A stretch of 64,000 bases of DNA. Origin: Allomuricauda sp. Its GTDB lineage: Bacteria > Bacteroidota > Bacteroidia > Flavobacteriales > Flavobacteriaceae. Both the position numbers and the translations under genes were made by a program. The stretch covers positions 1-64,000 of the forward strand of contig JASBTQ010000007.1 in assembly GCA_030148335.1 (NCBI GenBank), in the 5' to 3' direction. The notes under the pieces are model-generated. The model saw only the letters and a program-made list of their open reading frames with translations. It had not been told where the DNA came from and made no database searches. Of this stretch, positions 8,124-16,645 are shown in pieces; position 1 is the first letter of the stretch, and every line of letters begins with the position of its first letter.

Positions 8124-11100
8124 TTAAAATGCAATGTTCAATCCAAAAGAATAGCTTTCGGCCAAGGGTATGTTCAATCCTGTGAAACCATATACGTTAC
8201 TGCCTGCACTGTATTGGTTGCCCTCTGGGTCATACCCATCAAACGGTGTCCAAAGTAGGATGTTGTTGGCACTAGCGGATATGCTTACCTTATCGAGATT
8301 CAAGTCTTTGATCAACCTACTTTGAAAATCGTAGGACAGGGAGATGTTCCTCAATTTTACCCAGGAGGCATCCTGCACCAAAATTTCGGAAGCACGGTTA
8401 TACACATTGGAATTTCTATAATAGTTCTCATCTATAAACACCTCAGTGGTATTTGGCACAAAACCTCCATTGCCATCATCCATAACACCATCCAAGACCA
8501 CATCGACGTATCGCTGTAAGGTACTTGAAGGGGTACCGTTTCGAATGGCATTTCGAATACCGGCATCATAAAGATCACCACCTTTTTTCCATTCCAATAG
8601 GAAGTTTAAGCCAATCCCCTTATACTTGAAATTACTCCCCAATGAGGAAATGAAATCTGGAAAAGCATTCCCGACTACCACTTTCTCATCTATATTGATG
8701 ACGGGAAAACCGTCAGGTCCAATATACCTTTCACCGTTCTCGTACCTCCATTTGTAGCCGTAGAGGTTGCCCATTTTATCCCCGGCCCTTACTTCTGAGG
8801 TTATTCCGGTAAATCCTGAATCGGCAAATATCACGGATTCTATGTCCTCGGGAATTTCCAACACTTTTCCTTCACTGGTGGACCAATTGAGGATGACCTC
8901 CCATCTTAGGTCTTGGTTTCGGATGATGTCCGCACTCAACAGGAACTCATGTCCGAAGATTTCGTAATCCCCAGCATTTCTGGTGATTCCTGAAAGTCCT
9001 GAAGAATAGGCAGTACCCACCGTAAATATCTGATCTTTGACCCGTGTGTTGTAGTAGGCGTAATCCAATCGGATCCTGTCATTCAAGAACCTGAGGTCAG
9101 CCCCAAACTCAGTGGATTGGTTTCTTTCAGGTACGATATCCAAATCTCCCAACAAGGTACTTCTTCGGTACCCTCCTACGCCTCCAAATGGAAAGTCGCT
9201 ATCTACGACAAAATACTGGCCAACATCCCCAAAGCCTGGGCCTTTACCAACCTCTGCCCATGAGGCCCTAAGTTTTCCGAAAGTAAAGATGTCATTTTCG
9301 CCAAAGAGGCCCGAAACATCATAGGCCAAGCTCACTGATGGATAAAAGAACGACCTGTTCTCTTTTGGCAAGGTGGAAACCCAGTCATTCCTACCTGTCA
9401 ATGACAGGAACAATTTATCCTTGTACCCAAACTTGAGTTCGCCAAACACCCCAACGTTTCTAAGCTGGACTATTTCCTTGTTAATGAAAAAGTTTGTGGT
9501 GTTACCAATTTCGTTTACCCCAGGCACGTTCAAGCCTTCTCCCCTGGCCTCCAAATAAGATCTCTTGGAATCGGACAATTGGTGCCCCAAAGTGAGGTCT
9601 GTGGTGAAGTCCTCAGACCAGGCCTTGTTCATGGCCACCAAGAAATTGGATTCCAGACCTGTGAAATTTACATTTTGCTCCAAAATGAAACCGCCTACTT
9701 GTGAACCTCCATCCAGATCGGGCCCAACATATCGGTTCCTTGCATCGGAATAGTTGTCTATCTGTGCGGCATAGGTAATCGTCACCCAGTCTTTTGGCGT
9801 CCAAGTAAGGGTAGTGTTGCCAATCCAACGGTTCACATCGTCCTCCAAGTTACTGGTTTCCAATAAATATCTTGGGTTGTCAATGATTCCAAAGGAATAA
9901 TCCCTTTCACTACCATCCGCATTCTGATAATCATTTATGGGGAAGGTCCCTGCATAATAATAAAGGGCGCTCATCACAGATTTGTCACCCCCATTGGCCC
10001 TCTTTCCTCCAGAATTGGTAAAGGAGATGGAACCATCTATGTTGAAGTTGTCTGTTACCTTATATCCTGCCTTTAACCTGAAATTGGTCTTTTTATAATC
10101 TGTGTTTGGCAACACCCCTTGCTCACTGTTGTTTCCCATGGAGAAATAATAGTTCAATCGCTCGCCCGCCCCGCTCAGGTTCATGTTGAGCTGTGAATTG
10201 AAACCAGTCCTAAAGATATCATAAGGACTATAGAACCTATCATTGGAAAGATCGACAATGTTTCCTTCGCCCAGATCATAAGAATCCAAAGCATATTCAG
10301 GACCCCATGAATAGAAAGACGTGGAGTTCTGGACCCTGTTGAACCCTGTTTCGGAGGTAGGGTCATAAAGTGTCCTTGGTGCGCCGGCAAATCCTTCCCT
10401 ATACTTAGTTTGGAGCGATGGCGTTGTTTTTACATCGCGGAAAGTTGTTGAGGCCGAGATATTGATCTTGGCCCGTCCTTGTTTTCCTTTTTTGGTTGTA
10501 ATGATTATGGCTCCATTGGCCGCTCTTACCCCATAAAGTGCTGTCGCAGCAGCTCCCTTTAATACGTTGAAACTTTCAATGTCCTCTGGGTTCAAATCAC
10601 CAGCCCTGTTCGAAAAAGCAAACTGTTCCGAACTGTTGGGTGAATTGGAACCTGCACTGGGCCTAACTTCCCCAGAAAAGGTATCATTGTCCAAAGCAAG
10701 GCCATCCACGATGATCAACGGTTGGTTGCTCCTGTTCGGATTTACGGAAGTCACCCCTCTGATCAAAATGTCAACACCACCTCCCGAAGTACCGGAAGAC
10801 CTGTTTATCTGCACCCCGGCAACTCGACCTTGAAGGCTTTCAATCGGGTTGGACTGGCCTGCCAGATTAAGATCTTCGGTGTTTACCTTCGTAACAGAAT
10901 ATCCCAAGGATTTCTGCTTTTGCTCCACACCAAAGGCGGTCACCACGACCTCATCGAGCTGCGTGGAGTCTTCTTCCAACACTACATCGAGGGTGGTTGA
11001 CGATCCTACCGTCACATCTTTGGTTGTCATTCCCAAATAGGAAAATCTGAGTACCTGTCCACTAGAGGCATTGATGGAGTAGTTTCCATCAAAATCAGTA

Positions 11101-11246
11101 GTGGTTCCGTTGTCCGTGCCGCTCACCACAATGGTCACCCCGGGCAGGGGTGTCCCTGAAGTATCGGATACCGTACCGGTTATGGTCTGTCCGAAAGCGG
11201 CAATGCAAGAAAACACTGCAACAAATGTTAAATAAATGCTTTTCAT
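8124..11246 (-). CDS. SusC/RagA family TonB-linked outer membrane protein
   Basis: The 1040-residue protein starts with a signal peptide (YLTFVAVFSCIAAFGQ) and a carboxypeptidase-like regulatory beta-sandwich (TITGTVSDTSGTPLPGVTI). A TonB-dependent plug follows with the family motif LDEVVVTAFG and the NAFI-type AANGAIIITTKKGK, and then a long beta-barrel ending in an aromatic residue (SFGLNIAF). It forms the energised channel under the SusD lid encoded next. The pair is transcribed leftward from an AT-rich 297-bp region shared with a divergent small gene. The substrate cannot be deduced. Confidence 0.95.
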   Translation of the reverse strand: MKSIYLTFVAVFSCIAAFGQTITGTVSDTSGTPLPGVTIVVSGTDNGTTTDFDGNYSINASSGQVLRFSYLGMTTKDVTVGSSTTLDVVLEEDSTQLDEVVVTAFGVEQKQKSLGYSVTKVNTEDLNLAGQSNPIESLQGRVAGVQINRSSGTSGGGVDILIRGVTSVNPNRSNQPLIIVDGLALDNDTFSGEVRPSAGSNSPNSSEQFAFSNRAGDLNPEDIESFNVLKGAAATALYGVRAANGAIIITTKKGKQGRAKINISASTTFRDVKTTPSLQTKYREGFAGAPRTLYDPTSETGFNRVQNSTSFYSWGPEYALDSYDLGEGNIVDLSNDRFYSPYDIFRTGFNSQLNMNLSGAGERLNYYFSMGNNSEQGVLPNTDYKKTNFRLKAGYKVTDNFNIDGSISFTNSGGKRANGGDKSVMSALYYYAGTFPINDYQNADGSERDYSFGIIDNPRYLLETSNLEDDVNRWIGNTTLTWTPKDWVTITYAAQIDNYSDARNRYVGPDLDGGSQVGGFILEQNVNFTGLESNFLVAMNKAWSEDFTTDLTLGHQLSDSKRSYLEARGEGLNVPGVNEIGNTTNFFINKEIVQLRNVGVFGELKFGYKDKLFLSLTGRNDWVSTLPKENRSFFYPSVSLAYDVSGLFGENDIFTFGKLRASWAEVGKGPGFGDVGQYFVVDSDFPFGGVGGYRRSTLLGDLDIVPERNQSTEFGADLRFLNDRIRLDYAYYNTRVKDQIFTVGTAYSSGLSGITRNAGDYEIFGHEFLLSADIIRNQDLRWEVILNWSTSEGKVLEIPEDIESVIFADSGFTGITSEVRAGDKMGNLYGYKWRYENGERYIGPDGFPVINIDEKVVVGNAFPDFISSLGSNFKYKGIGLNFLLEWKKGGDLYDAGIRNAIRNGTPSSTLQRYVDVVLDGVMDDGNGGFVPNTTEVFIDENYYRNSNVYNRASEILVQDASWVKLRNISLSYDFQSRLIKDLNLDKVSISASANNILLWTPFDGYDPEGNQYSAGSNVYGFTGLNIPLAESYSFGLNIAF

Positions 11247-11543
11247 TTCTTTAGTTTGTGTTAATACTTCTGAAAATTGCCCAAAAAATTTTACAAATCA
11301 AACATTTAGATCAAAAAATGTTTATCATGTAAAAATAATGCCGTTTTATGCAATTATTATCAAATCATCTGCAAATCTTTTGAAAAAGCCATTCTCCACC
11401 AAATTTTTTTCAACTAATATGACCTATTCAACACATGGTCTGTATTTTAAAAAAATGTTAAAATTTTAAGATTAAAAAAACAGTTTTAACAAAAAATATC
11501 ACTACCTTTTAGATATTCTTTAACCTCCAATGCATCAATCTCT
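11247..11543. other. AT-rich divergent intergenic region
   Basis: This stretch separates the leftward SusC operon from the rightward small gene at 11544. It is very A/T rich, carries no convincing ORF, and must hold both promoters. A weak -7-like TACCTTTT lies near 11500 for the plus gene. I found no clear TAnnTTTG match for SusC. Confidence 0.5.
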
Positions 11544-11987
11544 ATGAAAAAATCCATTTTTATCAGTGTATGCTTTGTCGTTTTCTTGATGGCCGGGAGC
11601 TTTAAGGGAATTGAACAATATCGTATCTCCATCGAAGGTACTTGGGAATTACAGAGTTTTTATAGCTATGACGGTAAAAACGTGATAGATACTATCGAAA
11701 AATCTGATGGATACAGGCAGGTCAAAATGTATTCAAGGGAAAAAATCATGTGGACCAGATATGTGCCGGACGACCCCAATGGTAGGTTTGGTTATGGTTC
11801 TTACAGAACAACGGACACTTCTTTGGTGGAAGTCATAGAATATGGGGACGATGAAATGATGAAGGCCCTGGACACCATGCGCAACTTCACCTTTGAACTG
11901 CTGCTCACTGCAGATTCGTTCAGCCAGATTACCCTGGACCAAGATGGCAACAGGACATTCTCTGAAAACTACAGGAGAATCGACTGA
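11544..11987 (+). CDS. Secreted lipocalin-like protein of unknown function
   Basis: The 147-residue protein has an N-terminal signal peptide (KKSIFISVCFVVFLMAG) and then a compact beta-rich body with an early ISIEGTWELQSF segment, the usual opening strand of lipocalin-like DUF domains in Flavobacteriia. No catalytic residues can be assigned. It stands alone between the divergent SusC operon and the convergent trxB, and ends at a terminator shared with trxB. The function is not recognised; the lipocalin-like label rests only on the GTWEL strand and overall length. Confidence 0.7.
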   Translation: MKKSIFISVCFVVFLMAGSFKGIEQYRISIEGTWELQSFYSYDGKNVIDTIEKSDGYRQVKMYSREKIMWTRYVPDDPNGRFGYGSYRTTDTSLVEVIEYGDDEMMKALDTMRNFTFELLLTADSFSQITLDQDGNRTFSENYRRID

Positions 11988-12001
11988 AATAAGTTTTCCA
12001 A

Positions 12002-12032
12002 AGAAAAAGGCACTGGATGATCCAGTGCCTTA
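12002..12032. terminator. Bidirectional terminator between 11987 and trxB
   Basis: The perfect 9-bp stem GGCACTGGA (12009-12017) and TCCAGTGCC (12021-12029) has a three-base loop. A-rich sequence precedes it and T-rich sequence follows, which suits both convergent genes. Confidence 0.9.
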
Positions 12033-12056
12033 TACTTATTTTTTGACCTTTTTTTA

Positions 12057-13025
12057 TCAGGAGACAAATACTTCCTTGCTTTCCACGGCTGCCAGATAAC
12101 GCTCTGCATCCAGGGCTGCCATACAGCCTGTTCCTGCGGCAGTGACCGCCTGTCGATATATTTTGTCCTGGGCATCGCCACTGGCAAATACTCCTGGTTT
12201 GTTGGTCTTTGTAGATTTGGCCTGGGTGATTATATACCCTGTTTCATCCATGTCCAACTGTCCCTTGAAAATATCTGTATTCGGCTTATGGCCAATGGCA
12301 ATGAACAATCCGGTCACGGGAATCACTTCTTTTTTGCCGGTCTGGTTGTTCACGGTCCTGATACCTTCCACCACTTGCGTTCCCAATACTTCGTCCACCT
12401 CGGTGTTGTACCTGATCTCAATATTGTCCATGCTGTTCACCCTATGTTGCATGGCCTTGGAGGCCCGCATGTGGTCCTTGCGCACCAACATGGTCACTTT
12501 TTTACAGATATTGGCCAGATAGGAGGCCTCTTCGGCCGCGGTATCCCCTGCCCCTACTATGGCCACTTCCTGTCCTTTGTAGAAAAACCCATCGCAAACA
12601 GCACAGGCAGAGACCCCTCCACCCCTTAACCGTTGCTCACTGGGAATATTCAGGTATTTGGCCGAAGCCCCTGTTGATATGATCACGGTTTCCGCTTCGA
12701 TTACGGTAGATTCATCAACGGTCACTTTATGGATCCCGCCCACTTCATCACTAAAATCCACTGCGGTCACCATTCCTATCCTGACCTCCGTACCAAACCG
12801 TTCGGCCTGTTGCTGTAGTTGCATCATCATCGTTGGTCCGTCCACCCCTTCGGGATATCCGGGAAAATTGTCCACTTCGGTGGTCGTGGTCAACTGTCCA
12901 CCTGGTTCCATACCCGTGTACATTACAGGTTTCAAATCTGCCCTAGCTGCATAAATAGCAGCCGTGTACCCGGCCGGTCCCGAGCCAATGATCAATGTTT
13001 TTATTCTTTCCATCTGTTCTGACAT
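12057..13025 (-). CDS. trxB: Thioredoxin-disulfide reductase
   Basis: This FAD enzyme reduces thioredoxin with NADPH. The FAD-binding motif IIGSGPAGYTAAIYAARA is at the N-terminus, the redox-active CAVC (SACAVCDGFF) in the centre, the NADPH-binding VGAGDTAAEEA just after it, and the FAD-contacting GVFASGDAQD near the C-terminus. I chose the start at 13025 (MSEQMERIK) over the track's 13052 because a TACTTTTG -7 element covers 13056-13063, so transcription would begin near 13049 and exclude the longer start. Length and motifs match the family. It is monocistronic, ending at the shared terminator. Confidence 0.95.
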   Translation of the reverse strand: MSEQMERIKTLIIGSGPAGYTAAIYAARADLKPVMYTGMEPGGQLTTTTEVDNFPGYPEGVDGPTMMMQLQQQAERFGTEVRIGMVTAVDFSDEVGGIHKVTVDESTVIEAETVIISTGASAKYLNIPSEQRLRGGGVSACAVCDGFFYKGQEVAIVGAGDTAAEEASYLANICKKVTMLVRKDHMRASKAMQHRVNSMDNIEIRYNTEVDEVLGTQVVEGIRTVNNQTGKKEVIPVTGLFIAIGHKPNTDIFKGQLDMDETGYIITQAKSTKTNKPGVFASGDAQDKIYRQAVTAAGTGCMAALDAERYLAAVESKEVFVS

Positions 13026-13055
13026 ATCAAAAATCTTCCTCTGTTGGTTCACTTA

Positions 13056-13063
13056 CAAAAGTA
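13056..13063 (-). promoter_or_regulatory. trxB -7 promoter element TACTTTTG
   Basis: On the minus strand TACTTTTG matches the Bacteroidota -7 consensus TAnnTTTG. A T-run (GTTTTTATG) lies about 18 bp upstream where the -33 element is expected. Predicted transcription starts about 24 nt before the chosen trxB ATG. Confidence 0.55.
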
Positions 13064-13143
13064 GCTTTTTTGCATAAAAACTTACACTGTGGGATTTCCA
13101 CGTTTTCTTAAAAGATGTGAACAATTGAAAATGGCCAAAAGAA

Positions 13144-13169
13144 AAAGGAGCCATTTTCACGGCTCCTTT
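13144..13169 (-). terminator. Intrinsic terminator upstream of trxB promoter
   Basis: The perfect 9-bp arms AAAGGAGCC (13144-13152) and GGCTCCTTT (13161-13169) enclose an eight-base loop. On the minus strand the hairpin is followed by TTTTTCTTTT. No annotated gene ends just before it, because rimBK already has its own terminator at 13452-13484. It therefore implies a separate short transcript from 13170-13450. Confidence 0.8.
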
Positions 13170-13221
13170 CCTAAAAAAAAGTAGGTCAAATTTACGGGAA
13201 CATATATTTTGACTTTGAAAC

Positions 13222-13267
13222 CGTTACAGCCGAGGGGGCTCAACCTCAAAAACCCCCTGGCGCAACG
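13222..13267. other. Strong GC-rich hairpin in gene-free stretch
   Basis: The nested pairs are CGTT/AACG, GCC/GGC and AGGGGG/CCCCCT around a 14-base loop, with one bulge and a small internal loop. No T-run follows on either strand, so it is not an intrinsic terminator. It is the central structure of the candidate small RNA. Confidence 0.6.
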
Positions 13268-13362
13268 TAAACCTCCTTTTGAATAAGACTTTGGGTAAAA
13301 GAACACTTGAGTACCCTACTATCACCCCATCCTATTTTGGTGGTTTTCTTTTGATTCCGAGA

Positions 13363-13370
13363 CAAACATA
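13363..13370 (-). promoter_or_regulatory. -7-like element TATGTTTG for candidate small RNA
   Basis: TATGTTTG on the minus strand matches TAnnTTTG exactly. No clear TTTG sits at the ideal -33 distance; the nearest TTG is about 27 bp upstream. It is supported mainly by its place between two terminators. Confidence 0.35.
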
Positions 13371-13451
13371 CTACTGGTTTTTCTTATTTGAGGGTGCCAA
13401 TTAACGGATGGGGCTTTTGGCTTAACGGATAGCCGTTTTGAATTCATATTC

Positions 13452-13484
13452 AAAAAAAAATCCGTACTCGTAAGAAAGTACGGA
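13452..13484 (-). terminator. Terminator of the rimBK operon
   Basis: TCCGTAC (13461-13467) and GTACGGA (13478-13484) form a perfect 7-bp stem. On the minus strand it is followed by nine T (13452-13460). It lies 42 nt after the rimBK stop. Confidence 0.85.
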
Positions 13485-13526
13485 CTAAATACACAACTAT
13501 TTGATAATGAATTTATTAATATAAAA

Positions 13527-14897
13527 TCAGGAATTGTATTTGAGTTTCCGCTCGATGGTCTCAATCATCACATTGGCGATGTCCATTCCCGTGGTATTTT
13601 CGATACCTTCCAATCCGGGCGAAGAGTTTACTTCCAAAAGCAATGGTCCCCTATTGGAACGGATGATGTCCACCCCTGCCACATCCAGGTTGAGCACTTT
13701 TGCCGATTTGATGGCGAGTTTTCGTTCTTCTGATGTGATTTTGATCAATGATGCGGCCCCACCTTGGTGGATGTTGGCCCTGAATTCCCCTTTTTGGGCC
13801 TGACGCTGCATGGAGGCCACTACCTTGCCGTTCACCACAAAACACCGTATATCCTGTCCATTGGCCTCTTTGATGAATTCCTGCACCAAAATATTGGTCT
13901 GTACGCTCTTGAAAGCATTGATGACACTCTCGGCGGCCTTGTTCGTCTCGGCCAACACCACGCCCTTGCCCTGCGTACTTTCCAATAGTTTGATGATCAA
14001 TGGGGCCCCGTTCACCATTCGGATTAGGTCCTTGGTGTCCATCGGGGATTTGGCAAAGCCAGTTATGGGGATATGGATATCGTTCTTGGAGAAAAGTTGT
14101 GAAGCAAACAGTTTGTCCCTGGATTTGCTGATGGCATCGGCCGTGTTCAGGCAATACACCCCTAGTGTATCGAACTGTCTCAATAGGGCGCAACCATAGA
14201 AAGTGACCGATGGCTTGATCCTTGGGATCACCGCATCGAACTTATCCAAAATATTCCCTCCCCTATACCTGATTTCAGGCGAACTGGCATCGAGTTTCAT
14301 GTAAACGTTCTCCACATTCAAAAAGACCACCTTGTGCCCTCGCATCTCACCGGCCTCGATGATCCGCTTGTTGCTGTACAGCTCCGGGTTACTAGCCAAA
14401 AGGCCAAGGGTCAACCCAGATTTGTCCGATTTATACGGGCGGTACTTGATGGCCATTTCATCTGGAGAGATATTGCCCATGCTAAAACTCTTGGAGGGGT
14501 CCACCAAATACCTCTCGTTGATGGCCTCCCGTCCCAACAACATGCGGTATTCCATAGTGTCCCTATTGGCCAAGGTAAGTTCAATATCGAAGATTTTCCC
14601 GCCAAGGTTCACGGGGGTCTTTATCACAGGCCGTTCCTCGGATATGCCCTGCGAACTTTTCACACTACGCATATCCACCAACTTGGACTGGCACAATATG
14701 GAAATGCTCCTGTTGTCCTGCAATGGGTTTACCTCGAACCTTACCCAATCTTCCAGTCCTTTGGTAAAGATTTTGATCTTGCTGGCTTGGATCGATGATG
14801 TCTTTGCACCGGAATCCACCCTGGCCTTGATGGCGGGTATCCCAAGTTCCTCAAAACGGCACCATTCCTCGCTGCCCAATATTTCCAAATTGTCCAA
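13527..14897 (-). CDS. RimB-like retropepsin fused to RimK-type glutamate ligase
   Basis: The N-terminal 150 residues are the RimB-like/PF05618 retropepsin-type domain with the active-site-like VDSGAKTSS (D28). The C-terminal 300 residues are a RimK ATP-grasp ligase ([50 protein letters not shown]). RimK adds glutamates to the C-terminus of ribosomal protein S6; in pseudomonads RimB is a separate protease-like protein of the same pathway. Both activities on one chain would allow addition and trimming. It is the last gene of a four-gene operon, 12 bp after the DUF155 gene. Other alpha-L-glutamate or peptide targets are possible. Confidence 0.9.
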   Translation of the reverse strand: MDNLEILGSEEWCRFEELGIPAIKARVDSGAKTSSIQASKIKIFTKGLEDWVRFEVNPLQDNRSISILCQSKLVDMRSVKSSQGISEERPVIKTPVNLGGKIFDIELTLANRDTMEYRMLLGREAINERYLVDPSKSFSMGNISPDEMAIKYRPYKSDKSGLTLGLLASNPELYSNKRIIEAGEMRGHKVVFLNVENVYMKLDASSPEIRYRGGNILDKFDAVIPRIKPSVTFYGCALLRQFDTLGVYCLNTADAISKSRDKLFASQLFSKNDIHIPITGFAKSPMDTKDLIRMVNGAPLIIKLLESTQGKGVVLAETNKAAESVINAFKSVQTNILVQEFIKEANGQDIRCFVVNGKVVASMQRQAQKGEFRANIHQGGAASLIKITSEERKLAIKSAKVLNLDVAGVDIIRSNRGPLLLEVNSSPGLEGIENTTGMDIANVMIETIERKLKYNS

Positions 14898-14909
14898 AAT
14901 AAAATGCTT

Positions 14910-15695
14910 TTAATTGATTATACGCATGATGAACAGGTCCAGCACTTCGACCAATATCAAAATGATAATGATCCATTCCAGCCTACTGCTCTCCCTGTGG
15001 TCCATGATGTCCTTGAAAAGGCTTAGGTTCTCTTTGATGATGTATCCCTGTTCCTTGATGGTCCTATAGCGTTCCTTTAGGTCAAAGATCTGTTTCAAGT
15101 TCCTGTCCAACCGATCGAGGGCCTCATCTTCCCACACCACTTCCGGGGAATCAAAAATATAGAGGTTTTCAGAAATCTGGTTGTTGATGTTCAGGACCCT
15201 GGCAATGTATCTTTTGAGTTTTTTGCCCCCTAGGTCCAACCGACCGTGGTGTTCCAAATAATTGGTGTGCTCCCTGGTCTCCTTCATGATTTGGTCCGAA
15301 AGTCCGGCAAAATGGTCCAATGCCACGGATTGCGATAGGTGCAGCAGGGCCAACCGCATGCCTTCCACATTCGATTGGGGCATTATGATCTTGTTGTTGG
15401 TCACTTTTGCAGGCTCCCCGTCAGGTACGACCTCTATCTCCATTTCATCATTGAGCTCCGATTGGTCCCAGCCTTCGCAAAAAGGTTTCAGTCCATCCAA
15501 AATCTCGGTCATGGAGGCTTTATCAAAACCATAAAAGGAGACAATCCCGTACCTGAAAACATACAGATATTGTGGACCATCGGCATAGAAAAGTTCATCC
15601 CTGTCGCCAAAGATGAGTTTTCTTCCAATGGCCTGTCTGTAGGCAGAAATGTCTATGTTCCCTGCAAGGTGCAAGGCTATGGCTTTTGAATCCAT
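14910..15695 (-). CDS. RMND1/Sif2-Sif3/Mrx10 family (DUF155) membrane protein
   Basis: This 261-residue DUF155 protein has the family core (YLYVFRYGIVSFYGF, then EIEVVPDGEPAKVTNNKII), a helical LYIFDSPEVVWEDEALD segment, and a C-terminal transmembrane anchor (WIIIILILVEVLDLFIM), so most of the chain is cytoplasmic. Mitochondrial RMND1 tethers mitoribosomes to the inner membrane; bacterial function is not established. It sits 12 bp upstream of rimBK and 8 bp after the VOC gene, so it is almost certainly cotranscribed. A link to ribosomes is therefore suggested by both family and neighbour. Confidence 0.85.
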   Translation of the reverse strand: MDSKAIALHLAGNIDISAYRQAIGRKLIFGDRDELFYADGPQYLYVFRYGIVSFYGFDKASMTEILDGLKPFCEGWDQSELNDEMEIEVVPDGEPAKVTNNKIIMPQSNVEGMRLALLHLSQSVALDHFAGLSDQIMKETREHTNYLEHHGRLDLGGKKLKRYIARVLNINNQISENLYIFDSPEVVWEDEALDRLDRNLKQIFDLKERYRTIKEQGYIIKENLSLFKDIMDHRESSRLEWIIIILILVEVLDLFIMRIIN

Positions 15696-15703
15696 GGTAT
15701 CTA

Positions 15704-16117
15704 TCAGGTTGCGAAAATCTCCTCTGGGTCCCTAAAGCTCTTGAACTCCACCATGTAGCCGTTGGGGTCTTGTATAAAAAAGGACAGGTGCTCCCCGACC
15801 TTGTCCTGCATGAACGTGGCCTCGGTGGTCACCTCTAGGTCCAATTGGAACAACCTTGAATACAGCTCTCCCCAGACATCCACGGGAACGATCACCCCAA
15901 AATGGAACGAGGGCAGGATATAATCCTCCAAACGGTAATTCTTGAAATCAAAGTTGAAGTTTCCCGATTGGGTAAAGGTCAGCTGGTTGCCAAAGAGGTC
16001 AACATCCAGCCATTTTTCGGTATGTCTGCCCAAATTGGCCTTGATTACATCTTGATAAAAGACACGGGTCTCTTCAATATCCTTACATGGCAAGGCGAGG
16101 TGGAACTTTGTATCCAT
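15704..16117 (-). CDS. VOC family protein (glyoxalase/bleomycin-resistance fold)
   Basis: The 137-residue single-chain vicinal oxygen chelate protein begins with the usual KFHLALPCKDIEETRVFY and ends with FFIQDPNGYMVEFKSF. The His in FHLAL and Glu in MVEFK are the standard metal-ligand positions; a further His (SFHFGVIV) may also bind. Members bind small molecules or catalyse isomerisation, dioxygenation or ring-opening; no substrate can be assigned. It overlaps the upstream NUDIX gene by 35 bp and precedes the DUF155 gene by 8 bp. Confidence 0.85.
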   Translation of the reverse strand: MDTKFHLALPCKDIEETRVFYQDVIKANLGRHTEKWLDVDLFGNQLTFTQSGNFNFDFKNYRLEDYILPSFHFGVIVPVDVWGELYSRLFQLDLEVTTEATFMQDKVGEHLSFFIQDPNGYMVEFKSFRDPEEIFAT

Positions 16118-16529
16118 TTTCTTTGTTTGTTTTTCTTCCTAAACTTTTAAAATAGGACCGAACGGCCATCCGGTCCATTTTGTCCATAAAGGGCAGGGCT
16201 TCTTTCCATTCCAGCCAAAGGGCTTCTTCAAACTTGTATTTTTCCTTTACTTTTATGGTCCGTGGTTTCATTTGGACCAAAAAATAGTTTTTCACCATGT
16301 TCCCCATCTTCCCTTTTTTCGTGTGGGAAAGATAAAAACTCAACTGTGCTTCGGACAGTTTCAACTTTATTTCCTCACCCACTTCACGAACCAGCGTTTC
16401 ACTTTCCGTCTCCTTCTTTTTCTTCACACCACCGGGCAAAGTGTACCTTAATGGACCGCCTACTTTTCTTAGCACGAGAACCTTGTCCTTGTGTATGGCA
16501 ATCAATCGGGATTTGACTGTTTTTTTCAT
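16083..16529 (-). CDS. NUDIX hydrolase
   Basis: The 148-residue protein has a NUDIX box, read as GGVKKKKETESETLVREVGEEI, which fits GX5EX7REUXEE. The family hydrolyses nucleoside diphosphates linked to other moieties. It is the first gene of the NUDIX-VOC-DUF155-rimBK operon, and its last 35 bp overlap VOC. The C-terminal tail (NKENGYKVPPRLAM) is coded in the overlap. The preference for ADP-ribose, NADH or oxidised nucleotides cannot be read from sequence. Confidence 0.85.
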   Translation of the reverse strand: MKKTVKSRLIAIHKDKVLVLRKVGGPLRYTLPGGVKKKKETESETLVREVGEEIKLKLSEAQLSFYLSHTKKGKMGNMVKNYFLVQMKPRTIKVKEKYKFEEALWLEWKEALPFMDKMDRMAVRSYFKSLGRKTNKENGYKVPPRLAM

Positions 16530-16645
16530 AAGGCTCCTCTTTACTTAAGGAATGTAGATGGAAATTACGCATATATGGTCTGGTTTCAATGCATCCAACC
16601 TATATTTTTTCCTCTTTATGCTGTACAGTCTTCTTCAAACAGATG

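Larger units (their letters stand above)
13144..13356 (-). ncRNA. Candidate small RNA between two terminators
   Basis: The minus strand here has a -7-like TATGTTTG (13363-13370), no convincing ORF, a strong GC-rich hairpin at 13222-13267 and an intrinsic terminator at 13144-13169. The implied transcript is about 213 nt. The upstream rimBK operon has its own terminator at 13452-13484, so the second terminator needs another explanation. I do not recognise 6S, SRP, tmRNA or RNase P signatures. A long trxB leader is excluded by the terminator and the trxB promoter. This is a hypothesis from layout and structure only. Confidence 0.35.

Noticed and set aside
13222-13267. GC-rich hairpin taken as a terminator
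   Set aside because: No T-run follows on either strand.
13322-13564. 80-aa minus-strand ORF across the rimBK stop and terminator
   Set aside because: It runs through the rimBK terminator and overlaps the rimBK C-terminus in another frame.
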